Positions 8,269 to 15,428 of a stretch of DNA of 64,000 nucleotides are shown here, piece after piece. Position 1 is the stretch's first letter. The number at the start of each line of letters is the position of its first letter. The notes below the pieces were generated by a model, which did not search any database, was not told where the DNA came from, and saw nothing but the letters and a program-made list of their open reading frames with translations. Origin of the DNA: Oscillospiraceae bacterium (GTDB lineage Bacteria > Bacillota_A > Clostridia > Oscillospirales > WRJC01); NCBI GenBank assembly GCA_009782405.1, contig WRJC01000018.1:1-64000 (forward strand). Reading direction: 5' to 3'. Made by a program: the position numbers and the translations under genes.

Positions 8269-10038
8269 TTACTTTGTTTTATTGTTTATTTCATCCAAAA
8301 TATCCTTTATGAAATCATCGGCGGCGACCGCGCCGAGTTCGCCATTTTTGCGGGAGCGCACCGAAACCGTGCCGGATTGGACTTCCTTGTCTCCGACTAT
8401 GAGCATATATGGCACTTTTTCGGTTTGGGCTTCCCTGATTTTGTAGCCTATTTTCTCGTTTCTGTCATCGACTTCGACGCGCATTCCGAGCGGCTGCATC
8501 TTATTTTGCAGCGCATAGGCGTAATCGCGCTGGTCTCCGACCGGCAGTATTTTGACCTGCGTCGGGGAAAGCCACGTGGGCAGGGCTCCGGCGTATTTTT
8601 CGATTAGAAGCGCGAGGGTTCGCTCATAACAGCCAATAGAACTCCTGTGGATCACATAAGGATTTTTTTTCGAGCCATCAAAATCCACATATTCCATCCC
8701 GAACCTGGAAGCAAGCTGGAAATCGATTTGCAGCGTTATCAGCGTGTCTTCTTTTCCGTGGACGTTTTTGATCTGTATGTCGAGTTTCGGCCCGTAGAAC
8801 GCGGCTTCTCCGTCTGCTTCGACATAATCGATTTTCAAATCGTCCAGTATGGTCCGCATTTTGTCTTGGACTCTTTCCCATTCTTCTGCGGAGCCTATAT
8901 ATTTTTCCTTGTTGTTTTCGTCCCATTTCGAAAACCTATAACTCACTTCTCCGTCGAGCCCGAGGGTTGAAAGCATGAATTTCGCCAAATCAAGGCAGCC
9001 CGAAAATTCTTCTTCGAGCTGGTCGGCCCGGCAGGCGATGTGCCCTTCCGACAATGTAAATTGCCTCATTCTGATCAGCCCGTGCATTTCCCCGGAGGCT
9101 TCGTTTCGAAAAAGATACGCTGTTTCGTTGAATCTCATGGGCAATTCCCTGTAGCTGCGCGTTTTGCTCAAATAGACTTGGAATTGGAAAGGGCAGGTCA
9201 TGGGGCGCAATGCAAGCACCTCTTCGTCTTTTTCATCTCCTAAAATGAACATGCCGTCCCTGTAATGATCCCAATGCCCGGAAATTCTGTACAAGTCGTT
9301 TTTTGCCATGAAAGGAGTCTTGGTCAGCATATAGCCTCTTTTTTCTTCTTCGTCTTCTACGAAGCGTTGCAATAGCTGCAAAACTTTCGCGCCTTTCGGC
9401 ATCATTATCGGCAATCCCTGGCCGATGTAATCGACTGTGGTGAAATATTCGAGTTCCCTTCCGAGTTTGTTGTGGTCGCGTTTCTTGGCTTCTTCGATCT
9501 CGTTTAAATATTTTTCGAGCGAAAGTTTGTCGGGGTAGGAAATTCCGTAAATTCTGGTCAGCATTTTGTTTTTTTCGCTGCCTCTCCAGTACGCCCCCGT
9601 GGCACTGGTCAACTTGAACGCTTTGACAAAACTCAAATAGTCCAAGTGGGGCCCTGCGCACAAATCCACGAAATCGCCTTGTTCGTAAAACGAAATTTCT
9701 TCATCTTCGGAGATGTCTTCGATCAGTTCGATTTTGTACGGCTCGTTTTTGCCCTGCATGAATTTCAACGCTTCTTCTTTTGGCAAAACAAATTTGCGGA
9801 TCTTCAGGTTTTCCTTGGTTATTTTTCCCATTTCTTTTTCTATTGCTTCCAAATCTCCGGGCGAAAATGGCTTTTCGGCGTCGAAATCGTAATAAAAACC
9901 GTTTTCGATCGCGGGGCCTATGGCGAGTTTCGTTTCGGGGTAAAGCCTTTTTACCGCCTGGGCGAGGATATGCGACGAGGTGTGCCAGAAGGTCTTTTTT
10001 CCTTCGGGCGTATCAAAATCTATTTTGCTCATTTTCAT
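8269..10038 (-). CDS. thrS: Threonyl-tRNA synthetase lacking the TGS domain
   Basis: This class II synthetase charges tRNA-Thr. At 589 residues it is about 50 shorter than the usual enzyme: the N-terminal TGS domain is missing and the protein opens directly into the editing domain, whose HxxxH (HTSSH) and DLCAGPH motifs are present. The catalytic core has the zinc Cys in RPMTCPFQ, a histidine in SEGHIAC, and HRSSIGCYER carrying the third zinc ligand; the anticodon-binding domain follows (LPVGDQRDYAYAL). The wording around the zinc site (MTCPFQ, TLSEGH) differs from common bacterial ThrS (MNCPFH, TQDDAH). The ATG at 10038 is chosen because GGGAGTG precedes it; an in-frame opening at 10164 would overlap the promoter. 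No T-box leader was seen. Confidence 0.92.
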   Translation of the reverse strand: MKMSKIDFDTPEGKKTFWHTSSHILAQAVKRLYPETKLAIGPAIENGFYYDFDAEKPFSPGDLEAIEKEMGKITKENLKIRKFVLPKEEALKFMQGKNEPYKIELIEDISEDEEISFYEQGDFVDLCAGPHLDYLSFVKAFKLTSATGAYWRGSEKNKMLTRIYGISYPDKLSLEKYLNEIEEAKKRDHNKLGRELEYFTTVDYIGQGLPIMMPKGAKVLQLLQRFVEDEEEKRGYMLTKTPFMAKNDLYRISGHWDHYRDGMFILGDEKDEEVLALRPMTCPFQFQVYLSKTRSYRELPMRFNETAYLFRNEASGEMHGLIRMRQFTLSEGHIACRADQLEEEFSGCLDLAKFMLSTLGLDGEVSYRFSKWDENNKEKYIGSAEEWERVQDKMRTILDDLKIDYVEADGEAAFYGPKLDIQIKNVHGKEDTLITLQIDFQLASRFGMEYVDFDGSKKNPYVIHRSSIGCYERTLALLIEKYAGALPTWLSPTQVKILPVGDQRDYAYALQNKMQPLGMRVEVDDRNEKIGYKIREAQTEKVPYMLIVGDKEVQSGTVSVRSRKNGELGAVAADDFIKDILDEINNKTK

Positions 10039-10063
10039 AACACTCCCAAGTAAAATTATACCT

Positions 10064-10092
10064 ATTTTAGCACCATTTTTGTTTTTTGTCAA
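10064..10092 (-). promoter_or_regulatory. Sigma-A promoter of thrS
   Basis: On the minus strand, TTGACA (10092-10087) and TAAAAT (10069-10064) are separated by 17 bases, with TG in the extended -10 position. The expected transcript starts about 20 bases before the thrS ATG, so there is no room for a T-box leader. Confidence 0.8.
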
Positions 10093-10132
10093 CCATTTGC
10101 AAAAAAAAATTAAAATATTGGCCTTGCATGGC

Positions 10133-10161
10133 TTGATTATTTCGTGAAAATATGATATAAT
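10133..10161 (+). promoter_or_regulatory. Sigma-A promoter of the 39-codon gene
   Basis: TTGATT (10133-10138), a 17-base spacer and TATAAT (10156-10161), with an extended TGA triplet just before the -10. It points at the small open reading frame at 10209 and lies divergently to the thrS promoter. Confidence 0.78.
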
Positions 10162-10208
10162 CATGGGCGGTAAGACGATTTTTATGTTTTGAAAGGATTC
10201 GGATCATT

Positions 10209-10328
10209 ATGAATGAGATTTTGGTTTCCGCCAACACAGGTGACAATGCCATAATATGGTTTGTCATTTTGGGGTTTGTGGCGGTTGCGCTGCTCGTTTT
10301 TTATTTTATCAGAAAAAGAAAACGTTAA
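10209..10328 (+). CDS. 39-residue membrane peptide resembling a bare sortase sorting signal
   Basis: The ATG at 10209 opens 39 codons ending in TAA at 10328. The peptide reads MNEILVSANTGDN, then about 19 hydrophobic residues (AIIWFVILGFVAVALLVFYF), and ends with IRKRKR. The order of a xxNTGD pentapeptide-like motif, one membrane span and a basic tail is that of an LPXTG-type cell wall sorting signal, but with no secreted domain in front of it and no N-terminal export signal. It has its own strong promoter at 10133 and an AAAGGA ribosome site 11 bases before the ATG, so it looks expressed. Alternative readings are a small membrane protein unrelated to sortase, or a decayed remnant. No sortase gene is in the window. 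It lies between thrS and the str operon. Confidence 0.6.
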   Translation: MNEILVSANTGDNAIIWFVILGFVAVALLVFYFIRKRKR

Positions 10329-10353
10329 ATTATTGGTTTTTTATCAAAATCCC

Positions 10354-10383
10354 TTGACAATCCATATGGTTTTATGGTAGAAT
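10354..10383 (+). promoter_or_regulatory. Sigma-A promoter of the str operon
   Basis: TTGACA (10354-10359), an 18-base spacer and TAGAAT (10378-10383), with TGG directly before the -10. It drives the L7Ae-like gene at 10428 and probably rpsL, rpsG, fusA and tuf behind it. Confidence 0.82.
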
Positions 10384-10427
10384 ATACGGTGTTGCGATAA
10401 TTTACTTCTTTCGTTGAGGATATTTTT

Positions 10428-10673
10428 ATGGATATGCCAACTTTATCAGACGCAAAAAAAGCGGTAGGCCTGAATCAAACCAAAAAAGCGGTGATCGGCG
10501 GTTCCGCGAAAAAGATATTCGCCGCAAGCGACGCCGACGAGCAGTTTTTGCTGCAGATCAAAAAGATGTGCGAAGGCCTGCCGTTGGACATCGATGAGAG
10601 CATGACCAAAAAAGAACTCGGGGAAGCTTGCAAAATCGAAGTGGGCTGCGCGGTTTGCGCAGTCATCGACTGA
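10428..10673 (+). CDS. L7Ae-like (YbxF-type) kink-turn RNA-binding protein
   Basis: This 81-residue protein belongs to the L7Ae/L30e/Gadd45 family, whose bacterial members bind kink-turn RNA and often lie immediately before rpsL. Visible features are the N-terminal LSDAKKAVGLNQTKKAV, then the beta-alpha segment KIFAASDADEQFL, and the C-terminal KKELGEACKIEVGCAVCAVID resembling the family motif in which a Gly-Cys/hydrophobic stretch packs the RNA-binding loop. Length matches YbxF. The ATG at 10428 was kept over the internal ATG at 10434; no strong ribosome site is evident, with GAGGA at about 10415. It is the first gene of the str operon here. Confidence 0.88.
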   Translation: MDMPTLSDAKKAVGLNQTKKAVIGGSAKKIFAASDADEQFLLQIKKMCEGLPLDIDESMTKKELGEACKIEVGCAVCAVID

Positions 10674-10693
10674 ATTGTTCAATGCAGCTGCAT

Positions 10694-10713
10694 ACAGAAA
10701 TTTTTGTTTCTGT
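10694..10713 (+). other. Small hairpin between the L7Ae-like gene and rpsL
   Basis: ACAGAAA (10694-10700) pairs with TTTCTGT (10707-10713) around a T-rich loop. The tract after it is too mixed for a good terminator. It could attenuate read-through or mark a processing site. Confidence 0.3.
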
Positions 10714-10767
10714 TTGTATAAATAAATTTATTATTTAAAATCAAGGAAAGAGAGGTGAGAAAAACAA

Positions 10768-11190
10768 GTGCCGACTTTTAACCAGTTAGTGAAACACGGC
10801 AGGGAAAAATCTTTTTACAAGTCGAAATCGCCGGTGCTCCAAAGAAGCGTGAACCTGAAAAAAAACATCGCGATCGACCTGCCTTCCCCTCAAAAAAGGG
10901 GAGTTTGCACGAAAGTGCTGACAAAAACCCCCAAGAAGCCGAACTCCGCGCTGCGCAAAGTGGCGAGGGTGAGGAGCGTGAACGGAATGGAAGCTTGGGG
11001 ATATGTCCCGGGGATCGGGCATAACCTGCAGGAACACTCCGTGGTGCTCATAAGGGGCGGAAGGGTGCGCGACCTGCCCGGCGTGCGCTACCACATAATA
11101 AGGGGGACATTGGACACGCAGGGAGTGGCGAACCGAAAGCAGGGGCGTTCCAAGTACGGGGCCAAAAGGGGAAAACCCGCGGCAAAGTGA
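10768..11190 (+). CDS. rpsL: 30S ribosomal protein S12
   Basis: This 140-residue protein is the S12 decoding-site protein of the small subunit. The start is GTG at 10768, followed by [11 protein letters not shown], with AGAGAGGTGAG upstream. The conserved core is [22 protein letters not shown], with Lys at the classical streptomycin-resistance position in TKTPKKPNS, then [28 protein letters not shown] and the terminal GRSKYGAKR. It carries the second classical Lys in [13 protein letters not shown] as Arg, as usual for that loop. It is the second gene of the str operon. A 271-base spacer separates it from rpsG. Confidence 0.97.
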   Translation: MPTFNQLVKHGREKSFYKSKSPVLQRSVNLKKNIAIDLPSPQKRGVCTKVLTKTPKKPNSALRKVARVRSVNGMEAWGYVPGIGHNLQEHSVVLIRGGRVRDLPGVRYHIIRGTLDTQGVANRKQGRSKYGAKRGKPAAK

Positions 11191-11243
11191 CAACCTTTAC
11201 CAAGCAAAGACAGCGAAAAACAAAATGATTGGTTCTTTATAGT

Positions 11244-11272
11244 TTGCGCCGGATAATAAATTTGTTTATACA
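11244..11272 (+). promoter_or_regulatory. Possible weak internal promoter before rpsG
   Basis: TTGCGC (11244-11249) and TATACA (11267-11272) with a 17-base spacer lie in the unusually long rpsL-rpsG interval. It matches the consensus only partly and may be chance. Confidence 0.3.
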
Positions 11273-11367
11273 GACAGAAAATGTCGCGGGCGCCAAACGG
11301 GAGAAATCGAAAATCTTTCGAGTACCAATGATGTCATGAAAACAATTCGATTTATGTGCAACGCATG

Positions 11368-11401
11368 TGAACGCGTATGAACTTGCGTTCATATCGGTTC
11401 A
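11368..11401 (+). promoter_or_regulatory. Inverted repeat in the S7 leader
   Basis: TGAACGCGTATGAAC (11368-11382) and GTTCATATCGGTTCA (11387-11401) can form a stem interrupted by a three-base internal loop, with tetraloop TTGC; 12 of 15 positions pair. It begins about 94 bases before the rpsG start. In other bacteria S7 represses its own mRNA at the S12-S7 junction, so this is a candidate autoregulatory RNA, but I cannot tell it from a simple processing hairpin. Confidence 0.45.
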
Positions 11402-11461
11402 TGTTCAAATACGGCTCGCACCAATCGATGCGAATGTAAAAAATATGAAGGAGGGAAGAGT

Positions 11462-11932
11462 GTGCCGAGAAGAGGTAACGTGCCAAAAAGAGATGTTTTG
11501 CCCGATCCGATGTATAATTCGAAACTAGTCACGAAGTTGATCAACAACGTGATGCTCGACGGCAAGAAAGGCATTGCCCAGAGCATCGTATATGACGCTT
11601 TCAAAGTGGTCGAGGGCAAATCGGGAAAAAATCCCCTTGAAGTGTTCCAAAATGCATTGGACAACATAATGCCGACATTGGAAGTGAAAGCGCGCAGGAT
11701 GGGCGGTTCGACGTATCAGATACCCATGGAAGTCAGGGCCGAAAGGCGGCTGACGCTGGGGCTGCGCTGGATGACGACTTTTTCAAGGGCCAGGGGCGAA
11801 AAGAAAATGAGCGACCGCTTGGCCGGGGAAATCTTAGATGCCATAAACAACGCGGGAGCATCGGTCAAAAGAAAAGACGACATGCACAGAATGGCGGAAG
11901 CCAACAGGGCTTTCTCGCATTACAAGTGGTAA
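11462..11932 (+). CDS. rpsG: 30S ribosomal protein S7
   Basis: This 156-residue protein nucleates assembly of the 30S head by binding the 3' major domain of 16S rRNA. It starts at GTG 11462 ([15 protein letters not shown]) after AAGGAGGG. Conserved stretches are [24 protein letters not shown](D)[24 protein letters not shown] and the C-terminal [43 protein letters not shown]; the ending is the common form. It is the third gene of the str operon, with an inverted repeat in its leader and EF-G 89 bases after it. Confidence 0.97.
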   Translation: MPRRGNVPKRDVLPDPMYNSKLVTKLINNVMLDGKKGIAQSIVYDAFKVVEGKSGKNPLEVFQNALDNIMPTLEVKARRMGGSTYQIPMEVRAERRLTLGLRWMTTFSRARGEKKMSDRLAGEILDAINNAGASVKRKDDMHRMAEANRAFSHYKW

Positions 11933-12021
11933 AGGTTTGATATATTCAAACCGCAAACGCGAAATTTAAATCACGCAAAACTTAAATCAATTGAAGATAC
12001 AGATAGGAGTTAGAGTTTCAA

Positions 12022-14100
12022 ATGCCACGAGAGTACAGCTTGGAAAATACCCGCAACATAGGTATAATGGCGCATATCGACGCGGGAAAAACCACTACGA
12101 GCGAGCGTATTTTGTACTACACGGGAAAAACGCACAAACTCGGGGAGGTTCACGACGGGTCGGCGATCATGGATTGGCGCGAACAAGAGCAAAAAAGGGG
12201 CATAACGATCACATCGGCTGCAACCACTTGCTTTTGGAAGGATCACCGGATAAATTTGATAGATACCCCGGGGCACGTGGATTTCACCGTAGAAGTCGAA
12301 AGGTCGCTCAGGGTTTTGGACGGTTCTGTCACGGTGTTTTGCGCCAAAGGCGGGGTAGAGCCCCAATCTGAAACCGTATGGAGGCAAGCGGACAAATACA
12401 AAGTCCCCAGAATGGCGTATGTGAACAAGATGGACATCATGGGCGCCAATTTTTTCAAAGTGGTTTCCATGATGAAAGACCGACTCAAAGCCAACGCAGT
12501 CCCGATACAGATACCCATAGGCGCCGAAGAAAATTTTTCGGGGATAATCGATTTGGTCGAAATGAAATCCTATACATACCTAAATGACGACGGGACCGAC
12601 ATACAATTAGGCGAAATCCCGAAAGAATATGCCGACAAGGCAGAGGAATACAGAGCCGCGCTAATCGAAGCCGTGGCCGATGCCGACGAGGAAATCCTCG
12701 AAAAATATCTTGACGGGCAGCAATTGTCCCAAGAAGAAATAAAAAGAGCGATAAGGATATGCACGGTATCCAACAGGGTGGTTCCCGTCGCCTGCGGCAC
12801 GTCCTACAAAAACAAAGGGGTTCAGAAACTGCTTGACGCAGTCGTCGACTATATGCCTTCGCCGCTCGACGTGCCCGACATAACCGGCAAAAACCCCAAA
12901 ACGGGCGAAGAAGATACGAGGAAAACCGCAGACAACGAGCCATTTTCGGCGCTCGCCTTCAAGATAGAAACGGACGATTACGGAAAGCTTTGTTTTGTCA
13001 GGGTGTATTCGGGTACAATCGCCACGGGGGCGACAGTCTACAACACGGCAAAAGGCGAACGCGAAAGGCTCGGGAGGATCGTGTTGATGCACTCGGACGA
13101 CAGGCAGGACGTGGACCAAATATACGCCGGCGACATAGCGGCGGTGGTCGGGGTGAAAAACACCACCACAGGCGACACCTTATGCGCGGAGAACGCGCAG
13201 ATAGTGCTGGAATCCATGGAATTCCCCGATCCGGTCATCAGGGTGGCAATAGAACCCAAAACCAAAGCGGGACAGGATAAAATGGGGCTTGCGCTCTCCC
13301 GGCTTTCGGAAGAAGACCCCACTTTCAAAAGCTACGCCGACCAGGAAACGGGACAGACGATCATTGCCGGAATGGGCGAACTGCATCTGGAGATAATTGT
13401 AGACAGGCTGCTCCGGGAATTCAAAGTGGAAGCGAACGTGGGCAAGCCGCAAGTTTCGTACAAGGAAATCATTAAAAAAAGCGCCGGCGCCGACGTTAAA
13501 TACGCAAGGCAAACCGGGGGGCACGGACAGTACGGGCATGTCAAAATCACAATCGAACCAAACGAACCCGGAAAAGGCTATGAGTTCGTGAGCAAAATAG
13601 TGGGCGGGGCGATACCCAAAGAATATATACCGGCAATCGACGAAGGAATACAAGGGGCGATGCAAACGGGCATTTTGGCGGGATACAACGTGGTAGACTT
13701 GATAGCCACGCTGATTGACGGTTCTTACCACGAAGTTGATTCCAGCGAACTCGCCTTCAAGATCGCGGCTTCCATGGCTTTCAAAGAAGCCATGAAAAAA
13801 GCTGACCCGGCATTAAGCGAACCGGTGATGAAAGTATCCGCGACTGCGCCCGACGATTACATGGGCGACGTTCTCGGGGACTTGACATCGAGGCGGGGCA
13901 CTATTTTGGGAATGGATCCCATATCCGGGGCCCAGCAGATAAATGCGTTTGTGCCGCTGGCCGAAATGTTTGGCTATGCGACGGATTTGCGCTCGAAGAC
14001 ACAGGGCAGGGGGACATTTTCAATGGAACCCAGCCACTACTCCGAAGTGCCTAAAAATGTCCAGGAGGATATTATAACCGGCCGCACAAAATACACTTAG
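12022..14100 (+). CDS. fusA: Translation elongation factor G
   Basis: This 692-residue GTPase drives ribosomal translocation and, with RRF, recycling. It shows G1 AHIDAGKTT, switch [13 protein letters not shown]3 [10 protein letters not shown]4 NKMD and G5-like GTSYKNKG, then domains II to V including the domain IV loop with the [10 protein letters not shown] motif and the C-terminal [16 protein letters not shown]. Length is typical of a single-copy housekeeping EF-G. The ATG at 12022 follows TAGGAGTTAG. It lies 89 bases after rpsG and 43 before tuf within the str operon. Confidence 0.97.
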   Translation: MPREYSLENTRNIGIMAHIDAGKTTTSERILYYTGKTHKLGEVHDGSAIMDWREQEQKRGITITSAATTCFWKDHRINLIDTPGHVDFTVEVERSLRVLDGSVTVFCAKGGVEPQSETVWRQADKYKVPRMAYVNKMDIMGANFFKVVSMMKDRLKANAVPIQIPIGAEENFSGIIDLVEMKSYTYLNDDGTDIQLGEIPKEYADKAEEYRAALIEAVADADEEILEKYLDGQQLSQEEIKRAIRICTVSNRVVPVACGTSYKNKGVQKLLDAVVDYMPSPLDVPDITGKNPKTGEEDTRKTADNEPFSALAFKIETDDYGKLCFVRVYSGTIATGATVYNTAKGERERLGRIVLMHSDDRQDVDQIYAGDIAAVVGVKNTTTGDTLCAENAQIVLESMEFPDPVIRVAIEPKTKAGQDKMGLALSRLSEEDPTFKSYADQETGQTIIAGMGELHLEIIVDRLLREFKVEANVGKPQVSYKEIIKKSAGADVKYARQTGGHGQYGHVKITIEPNEPGKGYEFVSKIVGGAIPKEYIPAIDEGIQGAMQTGILAGYNVVDLIATLIDGSYHEVDSSELAFKIAASMAFKEAMKKADPALSEPVMKVSATAPDDYMGDVLGDLTSRRGTILGMDPISGAQQINAFVPLAEMFGYATDLRSKTQGRGTFSMEPSHYSEVPKNVQEDIITGRTKYT

Positions 14101-14143
14101 GAAAACTTAAAATGTAAATTAAAATGAGGAGGAAAACTTAGAA

Positions 14144-15349
14144 ATGGCAAAAGCAAAATTTGAAAGAACAAAACCCCACGTAAATATAGGGACGATAGGC
14201 CACGTCGACCACGGCAAAACCACTCTTACGGCGGCCATAACGAAAACCTTGGCAATGGGGGACAAAACAGTCGAGTTTATGAGGTATGACCAGATAGACA
14301 ACGCCCCTGAAGAAAAACTGAGGGGAATCACGATCAACACGCGCCACGTCGAATACCAGACAAAAGAAAGGCACTATGCCCACGTGGACTGCCCCGGGCA
14401 CGCGGACTACATAAAAAATATGATAACCGGCGCGGCCCAGATGGACGGAGCGATATTGGTGGTGGGCGGAGACGACGGCCCTATGGCGCAGACCCGCGAA
14501 CATGTGCTGCTCGCCCGCCAGGTGGGAGTTCCCGCAATCGTCATATTCATCAACAAAGCCGACTTGGTAGACGACCCGGAACTGCTTGAAATCGTCGAAA
14601 TGGAAATCAGGGATCTTCTCAACGAATACGAATTCCCCGGAGACGACACGCCGATCATCAAAGGTTCTGCAAGAAACGCGCTGGAAAGCGAATCGACGGA
14701 TATGAACGCCGAAGAATACAAGTGCATCTTTGAACTCATGGACGCTGTGGACAAATTCGTCCCTACTCCGGATCGCGCGGGGGACTTGCCATTTTTGATG
14801 CCGGTCGAAGACGTTTTCTCGATCACCGGGCGCGGCACGGTCGCCACGGGCAGAGTCGAAAGGGGCACGCTCAAGCTAAACGAAGAAATCGAGATAGTCG
14901 GCCTCATGGACGCTCCGAGAAAAACAGTGGCCACAGGAATAGAAATGTTCCGCAAACTGCTCGATTCGACTACTGCGGGAGACAATACGGGAATACTGCT
15001 CAGGGGCATAGCCAAAAACGAAGTGGAAAGGGGCCAGGTTTTGGCCAAGCCCGGCACGATAAAGCCGCATAAAAAATTCAGCGGCCAGGTTTATGTGCTC
15101 ACTGAAAAAGAAGGCGGGCGCAAGAAACCCTTCTTCAACAACTACAGGCCGCAATTCTATTTCAGGACCACAGACGTCACGGGAGTGATCACGCTTCCCG
15201 CCGATGTGGAAATGTGCAACCCCGGCGACAACGTCGTGATGAACGTCGAGCTCATCACCCCCATAGCGATTGAAAAAGGGCTCAGATTCGCCATACGCGA
15301 AGGCGGCAAAACGGTAGGTTCGGGCGTCGTCGTGGACATAAACGAATAA
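14144..15349 (+). CDS. tuf: Translation elongation factor Tu
   Basis: This 401-residue GTPase delivers aminoacyl-tRNA to the ribosome. It has G1 [10 protein letters not shown], switch region [15 protein letters not shown]3 [13 protein letters not shown]4 NKAD and the G5 GSARNAL, then domains II and III ending in GVVVDINE. Length is within the normal bacterial range. The ATG follows AGGAGG with a nine-base spacer. It is the last gene of the str operon and is followed by a strong terminator at 15386. Only one copy is in the window. Confidence 0.97.
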   Translation: MAKAKFERTKPHVNIGTIGHVDHGKTTLTAAITKTLAMGDKTVEFMRYDQIDNAPEEKLRGITINTRHVEYQTKERHYAHVDCPGHADYIKNMITGAAQMDGAILVVGGDDGPMAQTREHVLLARQVGVPAIVIFINKADLVDDPELLEIVEMEIRDLLNEYEFPGDDTPIIKGSARNALESESTDMNAEEYKCIFELMDAVDKFVPTPDRAGDLPFLMPVEDVFSITGRGTVATGRVERGTLKLNEEIEIVGLMDAPRKTVATGIEMFRKLLDSTTAGDNTGILLRGIAKNEVERGQVLAKPGTIKPHKKFSGQVYVLTEKEGGRKKPFFNNYRPQFYFRTTDVTGVITLPADVEMCNPGDNVVMNVELITPIAIEKGLRFAIREGGKTVGSGVVVDINE

Positions 15350-15385
15350 TAGCGGATAAAAACGATAAAAAAAGCGCAAAAAAAG

Positions 15386-15418
15386 CGGAACGCACATAAA
15401 ACGGCGTTCCGTTTTTTT
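15386..15418. terminator. Intrinsic terminator after tuf
   Basis: CGGAACGC (15386-15393) pairs with GCGTTCCG (15404-15411), followed by seven T residues. A-rich tracts on the left side give U runs for the minus direction, so it may also end the FG-GAP lipoprotein transcript that stops at 15429. Confidence 0.88.
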
Positions 15419-15428
15419 GTTTTCAAAA

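Noticed and set aside
10039..10208. T-box riboswitch upstream of thrS
   Set aside because: The thrS promoter lies only about 26 bases before the start codon, and no AGGGTGG-like T-box sequence or terminator was found.
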